Source of the DNA: Dipteris shenzhenensis
Lineage: Eukaryota > Polypodiophyta > Polypodiopsida > Gleicheniales
DNA length: 64,000 nucleotides
Assembly: GCA_047967505.1 (NCBI GenBank)
Contig: CM106538.1
Reading direction: 5' to 3' (one strand)
Positions within the stretch are counted from its first letter, which is position 1. Each line of letters starts with the position of its first letter. The notes under the pieces are model-generated. The model saw nothing but the letters and a program-made list of their open reading frames with translations. It was not told where the DNA came from and made no database searches. The position numbers were made by a program, and so were the translations under genes. This document shows, in pieces, positions 44,166 to 55,270 of the stretch.

Positions 44166-46233
44166 TGTGACATGAAGTTGGGGGTAATAAACTTCACGTA
44201 CCTCTTCACTTCCTGTTGCTTTCGAACTAACAGCCAAAGATATTTATCATTGAGAATGGGACATTAGAAAAAATCTTTTATGCCAAGATACCACACCATA
44301 CTTTCCTCCCTCAGATGATAATGAAGATGGTAACATCCCAAGTGATGTTGTAATCAAGCATAGGGAGAAGGAAAGGATCAATAGAGGCCATAATCTCAGC
44401 GAGTCGGTCTGCGCCAAAGAGAAGAGTGATACATTGTTGAAAGAAAATCTTACAGCTCAACATAACATGAACTGATATATATCGAGGAGTTTGAAGGGGC
44501 TGATTAGGTCGGATGGGTAGATTCCGAGGAAACATTGCACCTCCTTCATAGACACCTTCATACTTAGCTCAAAACACTCTACAAACTGTCATTAGACACA
44601 GAGGCCTATAACTTTCAATAAAACATGATATCAGAGATTGAAGTACATAAACAGATGCGCCTTGATATGGGTTCGCGGTGATATAAGTTTCATTGAAAAC
44701 AGACAGACGGTTGAAGAGATATGGGCAGTTTGCTGGAAGGGGGTAAAAACCATCATGAAATCAGACTATCAAACACAGAGACTCATAATATTTTGCAGCA
44801 ATATCTATTTCAAGATCTAAGTACATAGAGACATGCATCTTAAAGAGACCTTCGTGTTGATATATGTTTCATAAGAAACAGAGAAGCGACCGAAAAGTTA
44901 TGGACAGTTTACTAGACGGGGGTAAAAACTGTCATGAAAACAGACTGTCAAGTACAGAGACTCATAACTTTTTGCAACAATATTTGATTCAATATCTGAT
45001 CACATACAAACATGCGCCCTCAAGAGAGCTTCATGCTGATATAAATTTCATTATAATCGGACTACCGAGCAGAAAGTTATGGGCAAAACACTAACAGGGG
45101 GTCAAATTGTCATGAAAACTACTCTCCACCCAGGCTAATTTCGCCTAAGCAGGATGCTCCCTCAAGACTCCACCTTCATCAACGATCCACCCCTCATAGA
45201 TTTCGCCTAGAAGAGGGGAAGAAGTTTGCATAGTGGCTTGGGAAACAGAGGGACCATGTGTGCACAGTGAGCAGCCGAATAGAAAGAACTTTTAAGGCTT
45301 TGAAAGAAAGAAAAGGGAAGAGACACTCAAGAGAGAGAGAACCTGAAGTGACCTTCATTACAAATAGAGTGAGAATCCAATTCAACACTACAAACACAAG
45401 AGAGAAGAAGAGGTTTCATACATACAAGAGGGAGCGGAAGCTCCAAGACTACTCATAGAGAGAGAATAAACTAGAGAGAGAAGGACTCAAGAGTCTACAT
45501 AAGAGAATATCTATAAGAGGGAGAGAAGGCTCATGGAAGAGGCTTGGGGAGACTAGAGCTACAGCAGCATGAGGCCTAATGGTGGAAGAGATTGATGAAC
45601 AAGGGAGAGGAGGGCTCTTTTTATAGAGATTTTGTTACCCTCCTTCACCCATTTACAATTGCTGCCTGTAGATTCCTTTTCCCTTCAATCACATAAGCAC
45701 GTACGTCACCATCCATGTCCTTTTTGGATACTCTTACCATGTGTCCCATCAAAAGATGCTCAAGACTCTTAAAATATTGAGAAAGTCGAGAGTCTCCTCA
45801 CATGGAGCCCATAGGGACCCTCTCTTTTACACATGTCCACATCCTCCTTATTCCACATAGGAGTTCTAGAAGGATTTCTCTTGACTTCACACTGCTCCAC
45901 ATGCCTTCCACACGCTTGGCATGTGGCCTCTCTTATATTATTGGAACACATGGACATGAGCCCACCTCTTTATATGACTCACTCTTCCTATTTTCTAAAA
46001 AACTCATAATATCCCATACACAAATAACTCTCACCCCATACCAAGGTATTTATAATTCATACCTATGGTATTTACAATGAGCCATTCCACTCATCCTCTC
46101 AATCCCATACAATATCATAGAAAATAGAAATAAGTGAGAGCCGCTAGGCTATCACTTGATACTCAAACTCTTATCAAACATAGAGAAAAACAATATCAAT
46201 GCCAAGTTAAAAATATCAATTTTTGGCGTCACA
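44166..46233 (-). repeat. Solo LTR of the same Tat family inserted in the Tat protease
   Basis: 2,068 bp, starting TGTGACATGAAG and ending GGCGTCACA on the plus strand, the reverse complement of the Tat LTR. It is flanked by the 4-bp duplication CTAT (44162-44165 and 46234-46237). No internal retroelement genes are present, so it is the product of LTR-LTR recombination or partial loss. It keeps the TATAAAA segment (near 45620) that the 5' LTR lost. Plus-strand frames inside are not genes. Confidence 0.96.
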
Positions 46234-47984
46234 CTATCCATTGATTTTGGGAAGGCCTTGGCTACGCAAGGTGAAGGCTGTTCAAAAGTGGGATACTAGA
46301 GAATGGATTTTGCAGGGAAATGATAAGAAGGTGTGCTACAACATCAGAACCTGCAAAAAGGAAGTTGTCAAGGAGGAGTCTTCAACATCAGAGAGTTCAA
46401 GCTCTGACTTGACCGATGAAGAAGAAGAGACAGGGTGTAGCTCCGAGGAGTCCAACTCAGAGGGTGAGGTGGAAGGAGTGGCCTTTGGTCTTTGTCTTGG
46501 TGCTGATCGGGATGAGTCAGGAAGGAACAAGGTGGTGGTGCAAGAAGATCCTGTAGAGACACTTCATGTCAAGGATGTGAAGCACACTAAACGACGCCAA
46601 TGCAATGAAGAGCTTCTTGGTGATTCTCTATCAGGTAGTGAGAAGCTCCAGTACTTGGATATGCTAGATGATTTTCCATGTCTCTTTGCAACAAGCTATT
46701 CATAGGTTCGAACAATCTCTCTTGTGGAGCACAAGATTGAGTTGAACCCAAAAAGCAAGCCAGTTGTGCAACGCTTAAGGCGATTGGGGGTGATCCAAGC
46801 TGAGGCACTAAAGAAAGAGGTAACACAACTACTTGAGGCAGGATTCATCTTTCCTGTTGATGATTCAAAATGGATATCTCCTATAGTTGTCACACCAAAG
46901 AAAGGAAATAAGTGGCGAGTTTGTGTGGACTTTTGTCCTTTGAATGCATGCACTAAGAGGGATCATTTTTCTTTGCCATTCCAAGATGAAATACTAGACC
47001 AAGTAGTAGGGCATGAGATGTATTCTATATGTGATGGGTATTCTGGGTACTTTCAAATTCGTATTCGGGAGGAAGATCAAAAGAAAACATCATTTGTCAC
47101 ACCTTGGGGAGTTTTTGCTTATAGAGTGATGCCTTTTGGGTTGACCAATGCACCAGCTACAGTTCAAAGGTTCATGAGTCAAGTCATGGAGCCTTACTTA
47201 GGAAAGTTCATATGGGTGTTTTTGGATGATTTTTGCATTTATTCTCGGCACATAGATCACATAGAGAAGTCAAAGATGGCCTTAGCTAGGATTGATGAAG
47301 CAAAAGGGTGTCTAAATCCTAGCAAGTGTCATTTGGCTCAAACAAAAGTAGTCTTGTTGGGGCATATTGTGTTTGAAGAAGGCCTGCGAATGGATCCTGA
47401 CAAGGTTCAAGCAATCATGGCATTGCCAAGTCCTGAGAGCGTCACTGGTGTTTGTAGAATTCTAGGAAAGAGCAAGTATTATCAACGCTTTTGTGATGAT
47501 TTCACAGAGATAGTACATCCCATGAACTTGTTGACAAGAAAAGGAGTTTCTTTCCAATGGGGTGTGGAGCAACAAGAATCTTTCTAGCAACTTAAGGAGG
47601 CCATGAGTAAGGGCCCAATATTAAAGCCCCCTGATTGGTCTCAAGACTTTTATGTAAATCCAAGTGTATCTTTGCATTCAGTTGGTGCTGTATTGCTACA
47701 AAAAGGAGAGGCACGTAGAATGCAACCCATCTATTATGCCAGCCGATAGCTTACAGATGTGAAAACAAGGTATGAAGAAATGGAGCAGTAAGCTCTCTTT
47801 GGTGTTTTCCGTCAAAAAGTTTCGCTCCTATTTATTACCTCGACCATTTTTCTTCCTTACCTCTCAGTTTGTATTAGCATATCTAGTTCGCAAGCCTAAT
47901 CCTAGGGGGAGATTTGCAAAATGGTTGTCAGAGCTTTAAGAGTTCTCTTTCTCTTTTGTCACTGAAAATACCACTAGGTCCACT
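46234..47984 (+). pseudogene. Tat protease end, reverse transcriptase and first RNase H
   Basis: After PLILGRPWLRK and an acidic linker (SSTSESSSSDLTDEEEETG), a TAG at 46703-46705 precedes the RT: HKIELNPKSKPVVQRLRRLG, FIFPVDDSKWISPIVVTPKK, the catalytic YSICDGYSGYFQI, FGLTNAPATVQRFM and FLDDFCIYS. The thumb block is HIVFEEGLRMDPDKVQAI. RNase H follows (PPDWSQDFYVNPSVSLHSVG, then AVLLQKGE) with TAGs at 47585 and 47747 where Gln is expected, and a frame slip near 47810. Confidence 0.9.
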
Positions 47985-48530
47985 ATGGCAGATCTGCTCA
48001 CAGGGCGGGAGGATCTAGGAGAAGAAAAGAAATGTAAGGAGAACATTAAAGATGAAAGGGATACACCACCAATAGCTTTTGTTTTATATTTTGATGGGGC
48101 TTTTAGTCCTTCATGCCAACAAGGAGCCAGGGGGATAGTCTTGATGAATCCTGAAGGTCAAGAGGTATGGGCAAGAGGACAAGAGCTTCCAGGTATCACA
48201 ACTAACAATGTAGCTGAGTATAATGCTCTGATTCTTGGTTTGGAGGGTTATCTTCAAAGTCAAGTTAAAGAATTGGAAGTAAGAGGAGATTCTGAGCTTA
48301 TTATAAAGCAAATGCAAGGGCATTACAAGACAAGAAGTCCTCATTTGAAGGAGCTTAATCAAAAGGCTATGGCACTATGTAGTCAGTTTGATTTTTGCAA
48401 GTTTGTTCATATAAATAGAAAAGAAAATCAAAGGGCAGATGAGTTAGCTACTCAAGCCATTGTAGTACAAGACCGGGGGGTGGTTTCTTTGGTAGACACT
48501 GGATGGCCAAAACTGCAACATGTTCAGTAA
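47985..48530 (+). CDS. Tat additional RNase H
   Basis: The open frame has the RNase H landmarks LYFDGAFSPSCQQGARGIVL (first Asp), TNNVAEYNALILGLEGYL (Glu), VRGDSELIIKQMQG (Asp) and NQRADELATQA (last Asp). All four acidic residues are kept. It lies between the RT-linked RNase H and the integrase, the position of the extra domain in the plant Tat/Ogre lineage. It is part of a larger polyprotein, so the ATG at 47985 is only a frame marker. Confidence 0.9.
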   Translation: MADLLTGREDLGEEKKCKENIKDERDTPPIAFVLYFDGAFSPSCQQGARGIVLMNPEGQEVWARGQELPGITTNNVAEYNALILGLEGYLQSQVKELEVRGDSELIIKQMQGHYKTRSPHLKELNQKAMALCSQFDFCKFVHINRKENQRADELATQAIVVQDRGVVSLVDTGWPKLQHVQ

Positions 48531-48584
48531 TATGTGGAAGAAGGCATGTTTTCTTGAGGGTTAACTCCACAACAGAAGCAAAGA

Positions 48585-49760
48585 TTGGCAAGGAAGGCTT
48601 GTCCCTATACTATTGTTGATGACATTCTTTATAAATTGGGAAAAGATAAGGTGCTCCATCGGGTGGTCCATCCCATGGAGACTAGGAGAATCCTAGAAAT
48701 TTGTCATGAATGCTCGTGTCATTTTGCTTCAACAAGCACAGCTAGGAGAATTCTTAATGCAGGATACTTTTGGCCACGCCTCCATAAGGATGTATATGAA
48801 CGGTGTCGAAGTTGTAAAGTATGCCAAAAGTTTGGAAGGTGACAGTTGAATCCTGGGCCCTTGAAGCCTATTCTAGCATATGGACCATTTGGGAGGTGGG
48901 GGTTGGACTTTGTGGGACCACTCCCTCGCTCATCTCAAGGTAAGCATTATTTATTGGTGGCCACAGATTATGTGACTCGGTGGGCAGAGGCAAAGGCCAC
49001 AGTCAATAGCAAGGCAAGCACAGTTGCAAAATTTCTCTTTAATCAAATTTGTTCACGCTTTGATTGTCCTTTGGAAATTCTCACTGATGGAGGAATCTCT
49101 TTTAGAAATGAACTAATTGAAGATGTGGTGCATAAGCTAAAGATAAATCATAGCATGTCCACGCCATACTATCCCCAATGTAATGGCTTGGTTGAGAAAA
49201 CAAATGGATTGTTGTGCAATTCAATGGGAAAGCTTGTTGACACCAAGAAAAGGCATTGGGATAGGCACTTGGCAGAAGTTTTATGGGCTTATAGAACCAC
49301 ACACAAGCTAGCTATTGGGTTTACACCATTCCAACTAGTGTATGGAATAGAATCCATTTTACCCATTGAATTAGAGATACATAGTCTTCGCACAGCTGTT
49401 GTAAGAATAGAAGGACAAGAGGATGCCTATGCTCAACGCTTGGTACAGCTAGAAGCCTTGGATGAATGTAGATTACAGGCCTTACAAAACTTGGAATCTT
49501 CTCAAAAAAGGCGCAAGGCCCGTTTTGACACCAAATTACGCAAGAAGAAAAATATTGTAGAAGGAGATTTGGTAATGAGATTTGATAGCCGTCTAGACAA
49601 GCGACTAGATAAAAAGTTTATCGGTCGATGGGAGGGACCATATCGAGTCAAAAAGAAGTTCACGAATGGAACCTATCAGCTTGATGAGGTTGATGGCATG
49701 GTGATACCCGGATGCATCAATGAGTATCGCATTAAATTCTTCTATGCTCGACCACCTTGA
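48585..49760 (+). pseudogene. Tat integrase, one in-frame TGA
   Basis: The N-terminal zinc-binding region reads ICHECSCHFASTSTARRILN and CRSCKVCQKFG; a TGA follows at 48840. The core has WGLDFVGPLPRSS (first Asp), LVATDYVTRWAEA, ILTDGGISF (second Asp) and NGLVEKTNGLL (Glu). The C-terminal part has AYRTTHKLAIGFTPFQLVYG and WEGPYRVKKKFTNGTYQL, a GPY/F-type module. The frame ends 50 bp before the purine tract. Confidence 0.93.
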
Positions 49761-49811
49761 GGGCCAGCAGACCCTCTCTATACTAGAGAGGATTTGCTGG
49801 GGGAGGAAAGA

Positions 49812-52332
49812 TGTGATGCCAAAAATTGATATTTTTAATTTGGCATTGGTATTGTTTTTCTCTATGTTTGATAAGAGTTTGAGTATCAAGTGATAGCCTA
49901 GCAGCTCTCACTTATTTCTATTTTCTATGATATTGTATGGGATGGAGAGGATGAGTGGAAGGGCTCATTGTAAATACCATAGGTATGAATTATAAATACC
50001 TTGGTATGGGGTGAGAGTTATTTGTGTATGGGATATTACGGAGTTTTTTAGAAAATAGGAAGAGTGAGTCATATAAAGAGGTGGGCTCATGTCCATGTGT
50101 TCCAATAATATAAGAGAGGCCACATGCCAAGTGTGTGGAAGGCATGTGGAGGAGTGTGAAGTCAAGAGGAATTCTTCTAAAACTCCTATGTGGAATAAGG
50201 AGGATGTGGACATGTGGAAAAGAGAGGGTCCCTATGGGCTCCATGTGAGGAGACTCTTGACTTTCTCAATATTTTAAGAGTCTTGAGCATCTTTTGATGG
50301 GACACATGGCAAGAGTAGCCAAAAAAAACATGGATAGTGACATACGTGCTTATGTGATTGATGGGGAAAGGAATCTACACGCAACAATTGTAAATGGGTG
50401 AAGGAGGATAACAAAATCTCTATAAAAGGAGCCCTCCTCTCCCTTGTTCATCAATCTCTTCCACCATTAGGCCTCATGTTGCTGTAGATCTAGTCTCCCC
50501 AAGCCTCTTCCATGAGCCTTCTCTCCCTCTTGTAGATATTCTCTTATGTAGACTCTTGAGTCCATCTCTCTCTAGTTTATTCTCTCTCTATGAGTAGTCT
50601 TCGAGCTTTCGCTCCCTCTTGTATGTATGAAAGCTCTTCTTCTCCCTTGTGCTTATAGTGTTGGAGTGGATTCTCACTCTATTTGTAATGAAGGTCACTT
50701 CAGGTTCTCTCTCTCTTGAGTGTCTCTTCCCTTTTCTTTCTTTCAAAGCCTTAAAAGTTCTTTCTATTCGGCTGCTCACTGTGCACACATGGTCCATCTG
50801 TTTCCCGAGCCACTATGCAAACTTCTTCCCCTCTTCTAGGCAAAATCTATGAGGGGTGGATCGTTGATGAAGGTGGAGTCTTGAGGGAGCATCCTGCTCA
50901 GGCGAAATTAGCCTGGGTGGAGGGTAGTTTTCATGACAGTTTGACCCCCTATTAGCATTTTGCTCATAACTTTCTGCTCGGTAGTCCGATTGTAATGAAA
51001 TTTATATCAACGCGAAGCTCTCTTTGAGAACATGTTTGTATGTGATCAAATCTTGAATTAGATACTGCTACAAAAAGTTATGATTCTCTGTCTGATAGTC
51101 TATTTTCATGATAGTTTTTACCCCAAGGGATTCACAGGGGGAAACTTATGATATCACGTGAGTGTACAATAGGGGTTTTTTTGAAATGAGGCATAAGCTT
51201 ATACATTAGGGGTGGGGGCCCTTTTTTTTTCCCCAATATTGAATTTAAGCTAGGGGGACCATGTCATATTTAAGAAGGGGGGACATAATATAGGTTACCT
51301 TGGGTAACTAGTCCAAGCAAGTTTGATTTTGTGTATGGTTTTAAATAGTCGTAGGGAAAGTAACCTAAATTTGCTTATTGTGTAATCTAAATGCTTGAGA
51401 GAGAATGTAGATTTAAGTAAAGGGGGGGACATAATGGAATTTTGGTGGTATCTTATAAGCTTAAATAGGGGTGTTTTATCATCCTACGTGGATCTTAAAT
51501 AGGGGGTTTTATTGAAGTTCATGCACGCAGGTGACGTCCCCCTTTAATGAAGAGTGAATACTTTGGGGTTTTTACCCCCGTCTAGTAAACTGTCCATAAC
51601 TTTTTGGCTGCTTCTCTATTTCTTATGAAACATATATCAGTGGGAAGCTCTCTTTAAGGCACATGTCTCTAGGTGCTTAGATCTTGAATCAGATACTACT
51701 GCAAAATGTTATGAGTCTCTGTGTCTGACAGTCTATTTTCATGACAGTTTTTACTCCCTTCCAGTAAACTATCCATATCTCTTCAACTGTCTATCTATTT
51801 TCAATGAAACTTATATCAACACGAAGCCCATCTCACGTGCATCTCTTTGTTTGATTGAATCTCTGATATCATGTCTCTACTAAAATTTATAGGCCTTTGT
51901 GTCTAATGATAGTTTGTAGAGTATTTTGAGCTAAGTGTAAAGGTGTCTATGAAGGAGGTGCAATGTTTCCTCGGAATCTACCCATCCGACCTAATCAACC
52001 CCCTCAAACTCCTCGATATATATCAGTTCATGTCATGTTGAGTCGCAAGATCTTCTTTCAACAACGTATCGCTCTTCTCTTTGGCACAGACCGGCTCATT
52101 GAGATTATGGCCTCTATTGATCCTTTTCTTCTCCCTATGCTTGATTACAACATCACTTGGGATGTTACCATATTCATTCTCATCTGAGGGAGGAAAGTAT
52201 GGTGTGGTATCTTGGCATAAAAGCTTCTTTCTAATGTCCCATTCTCAATGATAAATATCTTTGGCAGTCAGTTCAAAAGCAGTAGGAAGTAAAGAGGTGT
52301 GTGAAGTTTACTACCCCCAACTTTATGTCACA
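49812..52332 (+). repeat. Tat 3' LTR with MITE-B
   Basis: It starts directly after the purine tract GGGGGAGGAAAGA. It keeps TATAAAA (50421-50427) and the segment missing from the 5' LTR. Three ~175-bp tandem units are present, one split by MITE-B. A 74-codon frame (51963-52187, MFPRNLPIRPNQ start) is shared with the solo LTR (44535-44311 minus). Confidence 0.95.
51122..51567. mobile_element. MITE-B copy 2 (446 bp, 8-bp TSD)
   Basis: Ends CCCAAGGGATTCAC and GTGAATACTTTGGG, flanked by the perfect duplication GTTTTTAC (51114-51121 and 51568-51575). The 5' LTR and solo LTR lack it at the same position. The interior matches 4575-5125 in orientation and order. Confidence 0.95.
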
Positions 52333-52336
52333 CCGT

Positions 52337-54236
52337 GTTACATGCTTCAGCCCAGAAAGTCTTTGGCAAATCTTTCCCTTTCATCATACTCCTGCCCATT
52401 TCACAGATGATGTGCATCTTGCGTTCTGCTACTCCATTTTGTTGTGATGTATGTGGTGGGGGTTTCTGCCTCTTGATCCCGTGACTTTTGCAGTAACTTT
52501 TGAATTCATTTGATGTGAACTCTCCACCTTTGTCTGATCTCAACTTCTTCACCTTCCTCCCCGATTCTTTTTTGACCATTACATGTCATTCCTTGAACTT
52601 ACTAAAAGCCTCGTCTTTAGTCTTCAGGAAGTATATCCATATCCTTCTACTGTAGTCATCGATCAGCATCCTGAAGTAGTAGGAACCACCCAAAGCTTCC
52701 ATCTCCATCTTTCCATAGAGGTCCCTGTGGACGAGCTCTAGAGGAGCCTTTGCCCTGCTGGCCTCTTTAGGAAAGGGATGCCGATGCTACTTGCCCATCA
52801 TGCAAGCTTCACATACATCGAGCAGATCTGCAATTTCTGGTAGGTCTGCAATCATTCCACTTTTATGCATCTCCTTTAAAGAACTAAGGTTTAGATGACC
52901 AAACCTCTCATGCCACAGCTTAGTGTTCTTCACATCTGCTCGAGCACTGAAAGCTGAGAGTTCATAGATGTTGCGCTGTGTACCTTTACCAATGACCTTC
53001 CCTTGAAGATCCAAAATCTGTGCACCATTCTTATCGAATTGAACTTTGAGGTCCCAATCCGTGATCGCAGAAATGGACAATAAGTTCCTCTTGATATCTG
53101 GCACATAAAGAACATCGGACAACTGTTTTACAACTCCATCTGACTTGAGAGCAATCGTACCTTTTCCTTTTGCTAGACATTTTGCATCATTGTTGACTAC
53201 TACCAGGATGTCATTCTCTATCGGATGTAGAGAGGTATACCAATCGTTGCGACTGGTCATGTGGCATGATGCACCACTGTGAATGATCCAAGGTTCATCT
53301 GCAGGTACATGAACTGCCTCCGTGCAAATCTCCTCAATTGCTATGAACAGCTCTACTGGTACTGTGCCTGTGCGTTGTTGCTGGACTCTTTCTTTACTCC
53401 GTTCTTCTCATCTACAATCTTCTTTCGGCACTCATTCTGCTTGCCCTGCCTTGTTGCAATAGAAGCACTTAATCTTCTTCTTTCTCTTTTTATCATCAGA
53501 AGAAGATGGGTTACCAGAATCCTTACCCTTACCTTTCTTTGATCCAGCATAGAAAGCTGAATCTTCCCCAGTCCTCGTCTTTTGACGCATCTCCTCCTCC
53601 AGAAGCATTGTGCTGAAATCCTCAAAGTTGAGGGGCGGATTTTTGTTCTGTGTATTTAGCGTCATAACAAGACCATCGTACTTTGGTGGGAGAATTCGTA
53701 TGCACCTCCATGCTAGATTCTTGCTGGTGATGGTGATGCCAATCGCAGTCATTTGATCGCGCAGATTCTTTGACACCCTGGTGATGAACTTCTCTGCCAT
53801 TTCAGACTCAGATAGTTTCTCGTTCGCGAGTTGAGTCTCCAGATTCTGAATCAGTGTCTGATTCGTGGTCTCGTACTGATTTTTCAAGACCATCCATGCC
53901 TCCTCCGCTGTGGTGACATGTTGAATTAACGCCATGATGGAATCACTTACACTGCAAACAATAGATCACAACGCATGTGCATTTCTTCTTGTCCACACGA
54001 GAATCTCATCCGCATTTGGTACTATCTGTTGTGCTACATTGGCCGGATTCGGTCTCAGGATCGGCTTCATGTCCACCCTAGTAGCAATGTCCCAAAGCTC
54101 GTATGCACTTAGGATGGTCTTCATCTTGAACTTCCAGAGTGGATAGTTAGTGCCGTCTGACTTTCCACTTTTACCAAACGGTGGGATTCGTAGTCTTGTG
54201 GGCTGGGCCATCTCTCACAATCCGCTCACAATCTCA
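52337..54236 (-). pseudogene. Copia-A gag, protease region and integrase, 5' half
   Basis: The minus strand begins MAQPTRLRIPPFGKSGKSDG at 54211, then NYPLWKFKMKTILSAYELWD, VTTAEEAWMVLKNQYET, LNFEDFSTMLLEEEMRQK and a zinc knuckle start CFYCNKAG (frameshift). A pre-integrase region follows (NDWYTSLHPIENDILVVVNN), then LWHERFGHLNLSSLKEMHKS, ADLLDVCEACMMGK, KLRSDKGGEFTSNEFKSYCK and GVAERKMHIICEM. It stops at TFWAEACNTV, exactly at the Tat insertion. Stops and shifts occur throughout. Confidence 0.9.
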
Positions 54237-54919
54237 TGCCAGCTTTTAAATGCCTACAACTCCTGTTGATTGGGAACATTAGGAATAACTGGTTCTTGTT
54301 CAGCTCCAATAATGAACTCCCAATAGCCTTTTCCCTTAAGGAAATTCGTCATTCTAAACTTCCATGCTGGGAAGTTGTTCTTGTCAAGCTTTTGAGTGAC
54401 TATCTATGAAAGAGCATCAGATGCCATTACAGAACACTGCAAAATATTCTGTCACTGCAAAAAACACAGCTTTTGTCTCACAAGGGCAAATCTGCAAACC
54501 TGATGAAAGTGGTATTTGACCACACAATCACTTCCTAGTGATGATTTTGCATCAACAGGCAATAAGAATGATTCTATCACTCCCAATATCTCTGCGCATA
54601 GGCATACAACGCAATTTTTGTGGCAACTTTTCACCGACCTGCAGAACAGTGGTCACACAGCAAAAACATGGCACTTTCCTGGGTGCCTACAGAAAACTTC
54701 CGCTACCAAAATGGGCCCCATAGCATATACTGCCCTCTTGCCACACCGTGAAGGGCATCCCAATCTAAGACAGTGTACTCTTGCACTTTTCGGTTCTGCT
54801 ACCTATAGATATTTGCTCCCAAACTCGAAAAAGGAAAGCAACACTGATCCTCTTACCAAGACATTGCAAACTTGGTTTGCTTTCTTGAGCTCCTTACCAT
54901 GAACCGAGCTCTGATACCA
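54237..54919 (-). mobile_element. Copia-B leader and gag start, 5' fragment
   Basis: Inside the LTR is the classic primer-binding site TGGTATCAGAGCTCGGTTC (54919-54901). A leader follows, then a gag start ATG at 54427 (MASDALS, then a TAG) with VTQKLDKNNFQAWKFRMTNF. The fragment ends at about 54237, joined to Copia-A gag. The leader is related to 58018-58137. Confidence 0.9.
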
Positions 54920-55270
54920 TGTGAGGAGAGTAGGAGAGAGGTAAGGAGTCTTACTTGCAGCTTTCTCACATACACAATGGGGGAATACGCACAAAAGTGG
55001 AGGTTGAAAACAATTTCTTAGTTGTGAAAGCCAAAAGAACTCTCTCATTGTACAAAAGGAATAGATGAACCCTATATGTGGGTCTCAAACCAAACTCAAC
55101 TAACCTAGGTGGCATACTAACTGAGCCACTAACTAGAGTACATAAAGATAGCTATCATCCAGCTAATATTCATGGGTGGTGTACCAACTACATCTGCAGC
55201 TAACAAGTCAGTGACATAAATGCACAACGGTCACCTTGGCATATCACGAGTGGAGCTCGATATCTCAACA
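54920..55270 (-). repeat. Copia-B 5' LTR
   Basis: 351 bp; on the minus strand it starts TGTTGAGATATCGAGCTCCA and ends CTCCTCACA next to the primer-binding site. It matches the LTR at 62364-62704. Confidence 0.93.

Larger units (their letters stand above)
40293..52332 (+). mobile_element. Full-length Tat-lineage Ty3/gypsy retrotransposon, 12,040 bp with nested insertions
   Basis: The LTRs start TGTGATGCC and end ATGTCACA, and the 4-bp target duplication CCGT flanks the element (40289-40292 and 52333-52336). It sits inside Copia-A integrase; removing it rejoins the integrase frame. Order is 5' LTR (40293-42073), primer-binding site, gag, protease, RT, RNase H, an additional RNase H, integrase, purine tract, 3' LTR (49812-52332). 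The second RNase H before integrase is characteristic of the plant Tat/Ogre lineage. Nested inside are MITE-A (5' LTR), a reverse-oriented solo LTR (protease) and MITE-B (3' LTR). Multiple stops show that it is dead. Confidence 0.95.

Noticed and set aside
44311-46080. Plus-strand and minus-strand small frames within 44166-46233 as host genes
   Set aside because: The whole interval is a solo Tat LTR with target duplications.
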